DNA of 64,000 nucleotides, taken from NCBI RefSeq assembly GCF_030815865.1, contig NZ_JAUSXI010000001.1, positions 4,960,001 through 5,024,000 of the forward strand, in the 5' to 3' direction. The stretch is from Arthrobacter globiformis. Lineage in GTDB: Bacteria; Actinomycetota; Actinomycetes; Actinomycetales; Micrococcaceae. A program made the translations under genes and the position numbers. How positions within the stretch are numbered: position 1 is the stretch's first letter; each line of letters opens with the position of its first letter. Below, one piece after another: positions 63,484-64,000 of the stretch. Below the pieces are notes generated by a model. That model saw nothing but the letters and a program-made list of their open reading frames with translations, was not told where the DNA came from and searched no databases.

Positions 63484-63867
63484 CTAGCCCCCCGAGGAGG
63501 CGCCGCCGTCGTCCTCCTTCAGTTCTTCAGCGCCGCCTTCGGGGGCTGTTCCGGCAGCACCGTAGTCGCCCTCCGGGTACTCGCCCTCCTCATCCCCGGG
63601 CAGCTCCTGGCCGACGGCTCCGGCCCGGCCGTAGTCGCCTTTTGGATATTCGCCTTCGTCCCGCTCAACGGACGGCTCAACCACCCCTGCGTCGCCGTAA
63701 TCACCCACCGGATAGTCACCCTGGGGCTCGGTGGCTGCCTCATCCCCCGCCATTCCGGCATCGCCGTAGTCACCCTCAACGTACTGTCCGCTGTCCCCCT
63801 CGAGCGCCGGATTTTTGGAACCGGTGTGGGCCTTTCCTGCGGCGCCGGACTCACTGTTTTCGGTCAT
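63484..63867 (-). CDS. Acidic protein with four GDYG repeats
   Basis: 127 residues, strongly acidic and glycine-rich, with no membrane segment or signal. Four imperfect repeats of about 25 residues carry a core like GEYPxGDYGxAG: GQYVEGDYGDAG, GDYPVGDYGDAG, GEYPKGDYGRAG and GEYPEGDYGAAG. It is almost certainly disordered. AAGGAG lies ten bases before ATG 63867. It is upstream of the dnaK promoter on the same strand but separated by a terminator. I do not know a function or a named family. Confidence 0.78.
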   Translation of the reverse strand: MTENSESGAAGKAHTGSKNPALEGDSGQYVEGDYGDAGMAGDEAATEPQGDYPVGDYGDAGVVEPSVERDEGEYPKGDYGRAGAVGQELPGDEEGEYPEGDYGAAGTAPEGGAEELKEDDGGASSGG

Positions 63868-63927
63868 CGGTTGATCACTCCTTCGAAAGGACTGGGCGCG
63901 CCTGGTCCGGGCGCAGTGGCAGTCTAC

Positions 63928-64000
63928 TCAGCCGGCGCGGGCCGCAACAGGGGCCGGAGCAGCAACGCCCTCGCTGGAGACGGCCGCCCAGTTCATGGAC
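63928..64000 (-). CDS. C-terminal end of an unidentified protein (cut by window edge)
   Basis: A minus-strand frame is open from the window edge to a TGA at 63928-63930, giving about 23 residues ending SSEGVAAPAPVAARAG. The Ala/Pro-rich tail looks like a protein end, but the stretch is too short to name, and other frames are possible. Confidence 0.35.
   Translation of the reverse strand, partial: SMNWAAVSSEGVAAPAPVAARAG

Overview
The window is about 64 kb of high-GC actinobacterial chromosome. Gene content and signals point to the Arthrobacter/Pseudarthrobacter group (Micrococcales): a dnaK-grpE-dnaJ-hspR heat-shock operon with HAIR-type operators, an assimilatory NirBD nitrite reductase, ECF sigma/anti-sigma pairs, and many small catabolic and transport islands typical of soil and plant-associated Arthrobacter. 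The genus is inferred from style and synteny, not from a marker gene. No rRNA, tRNA, transposase, prophage or CRISPR array was seen.

Layout. 1-5 kb: end of an unknown gene, nirB-nirD, a DUF1801 protein with a methyltransferase, and a RibD-like reductase flanked by two palindromic repeats. 5-13 kb: transporters (two drug/anion-type MFS and one MHS), an M20 amidohydrolase facing a duplicated Lrp-type regulator, and an FAD monooxygenase. 13-17.5 kb: trmB, a DUF1206 membrane protein, an ECF sigma/anti-sigma pair opposite a lipoprotein, and a DUF4287/DUF5655 protein. 17.5-18.5 kb: a GIY-YIG nuclease gene between two arrays of one short repeat, mainly in opposite orientations. 18.5-24.5 kb: a fructan/sucrose island (LacI regulator, ABC transporter, GH32 enzyme). 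24.6-32.2 kb: a DMP19-like protein, a SWIM-SNF2 helicase, a small membrane protein, and a SulP transporter fused to a carbonic anhydrase.

32.5-39.8 kb holds the clearest pathway: an MFS transporter followed by lerK, derI, lerI, oiaC and apnO homologues, divergent from a FadR-type GntR regulator with palindromic operators. Together these can be read as a route from D-apionate to D-erythrose 4-phosphate. 39.8-42.1 kb: a stand-alone sigma region 4 protein, a 37-residue acidic Cys-containing peptide, a GNAT-AAA+ fusion ATPase and a cupin. 42.2-49 kb: prephenate dehydratase, a BenE transporter, a DUF2231-Rieske protein, a SnoaL-like protein, a YCII/ECF42-type sigma pair, an isochorismatase-like hydrolase and an adenylate kinase. 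49-55.2 kb: a CitAB/DctR-type two-component system divergent from tctCBA and a UspA protein. 55.2-59 kb: a D-2-hydroxyacid dehydrogenase and a PEP-synthase/rifampin-phosphotransferase-like enzyme. 59.2-63.9 kb: hspR, dnaJ, grpE, dnaK and a repetitive acidic protein.

Three families of short palindromic repeats run through the window. The first, a half-unit like GGTTGAGCTTGTCGAAACC, occurs as arrays, as inverted pairs in intergenic spacers, at stop codons, and in frame inside grpE. The second and third each have two copies, and one of them shows a four-base-pair compensatory change in its stem. The repeat family around the GIY-YIG gene, and the peptide plus GNAT-AAA+ locus, are the best candidates for something undescribed. 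The apionate operon is the best-supported metabolic finding.
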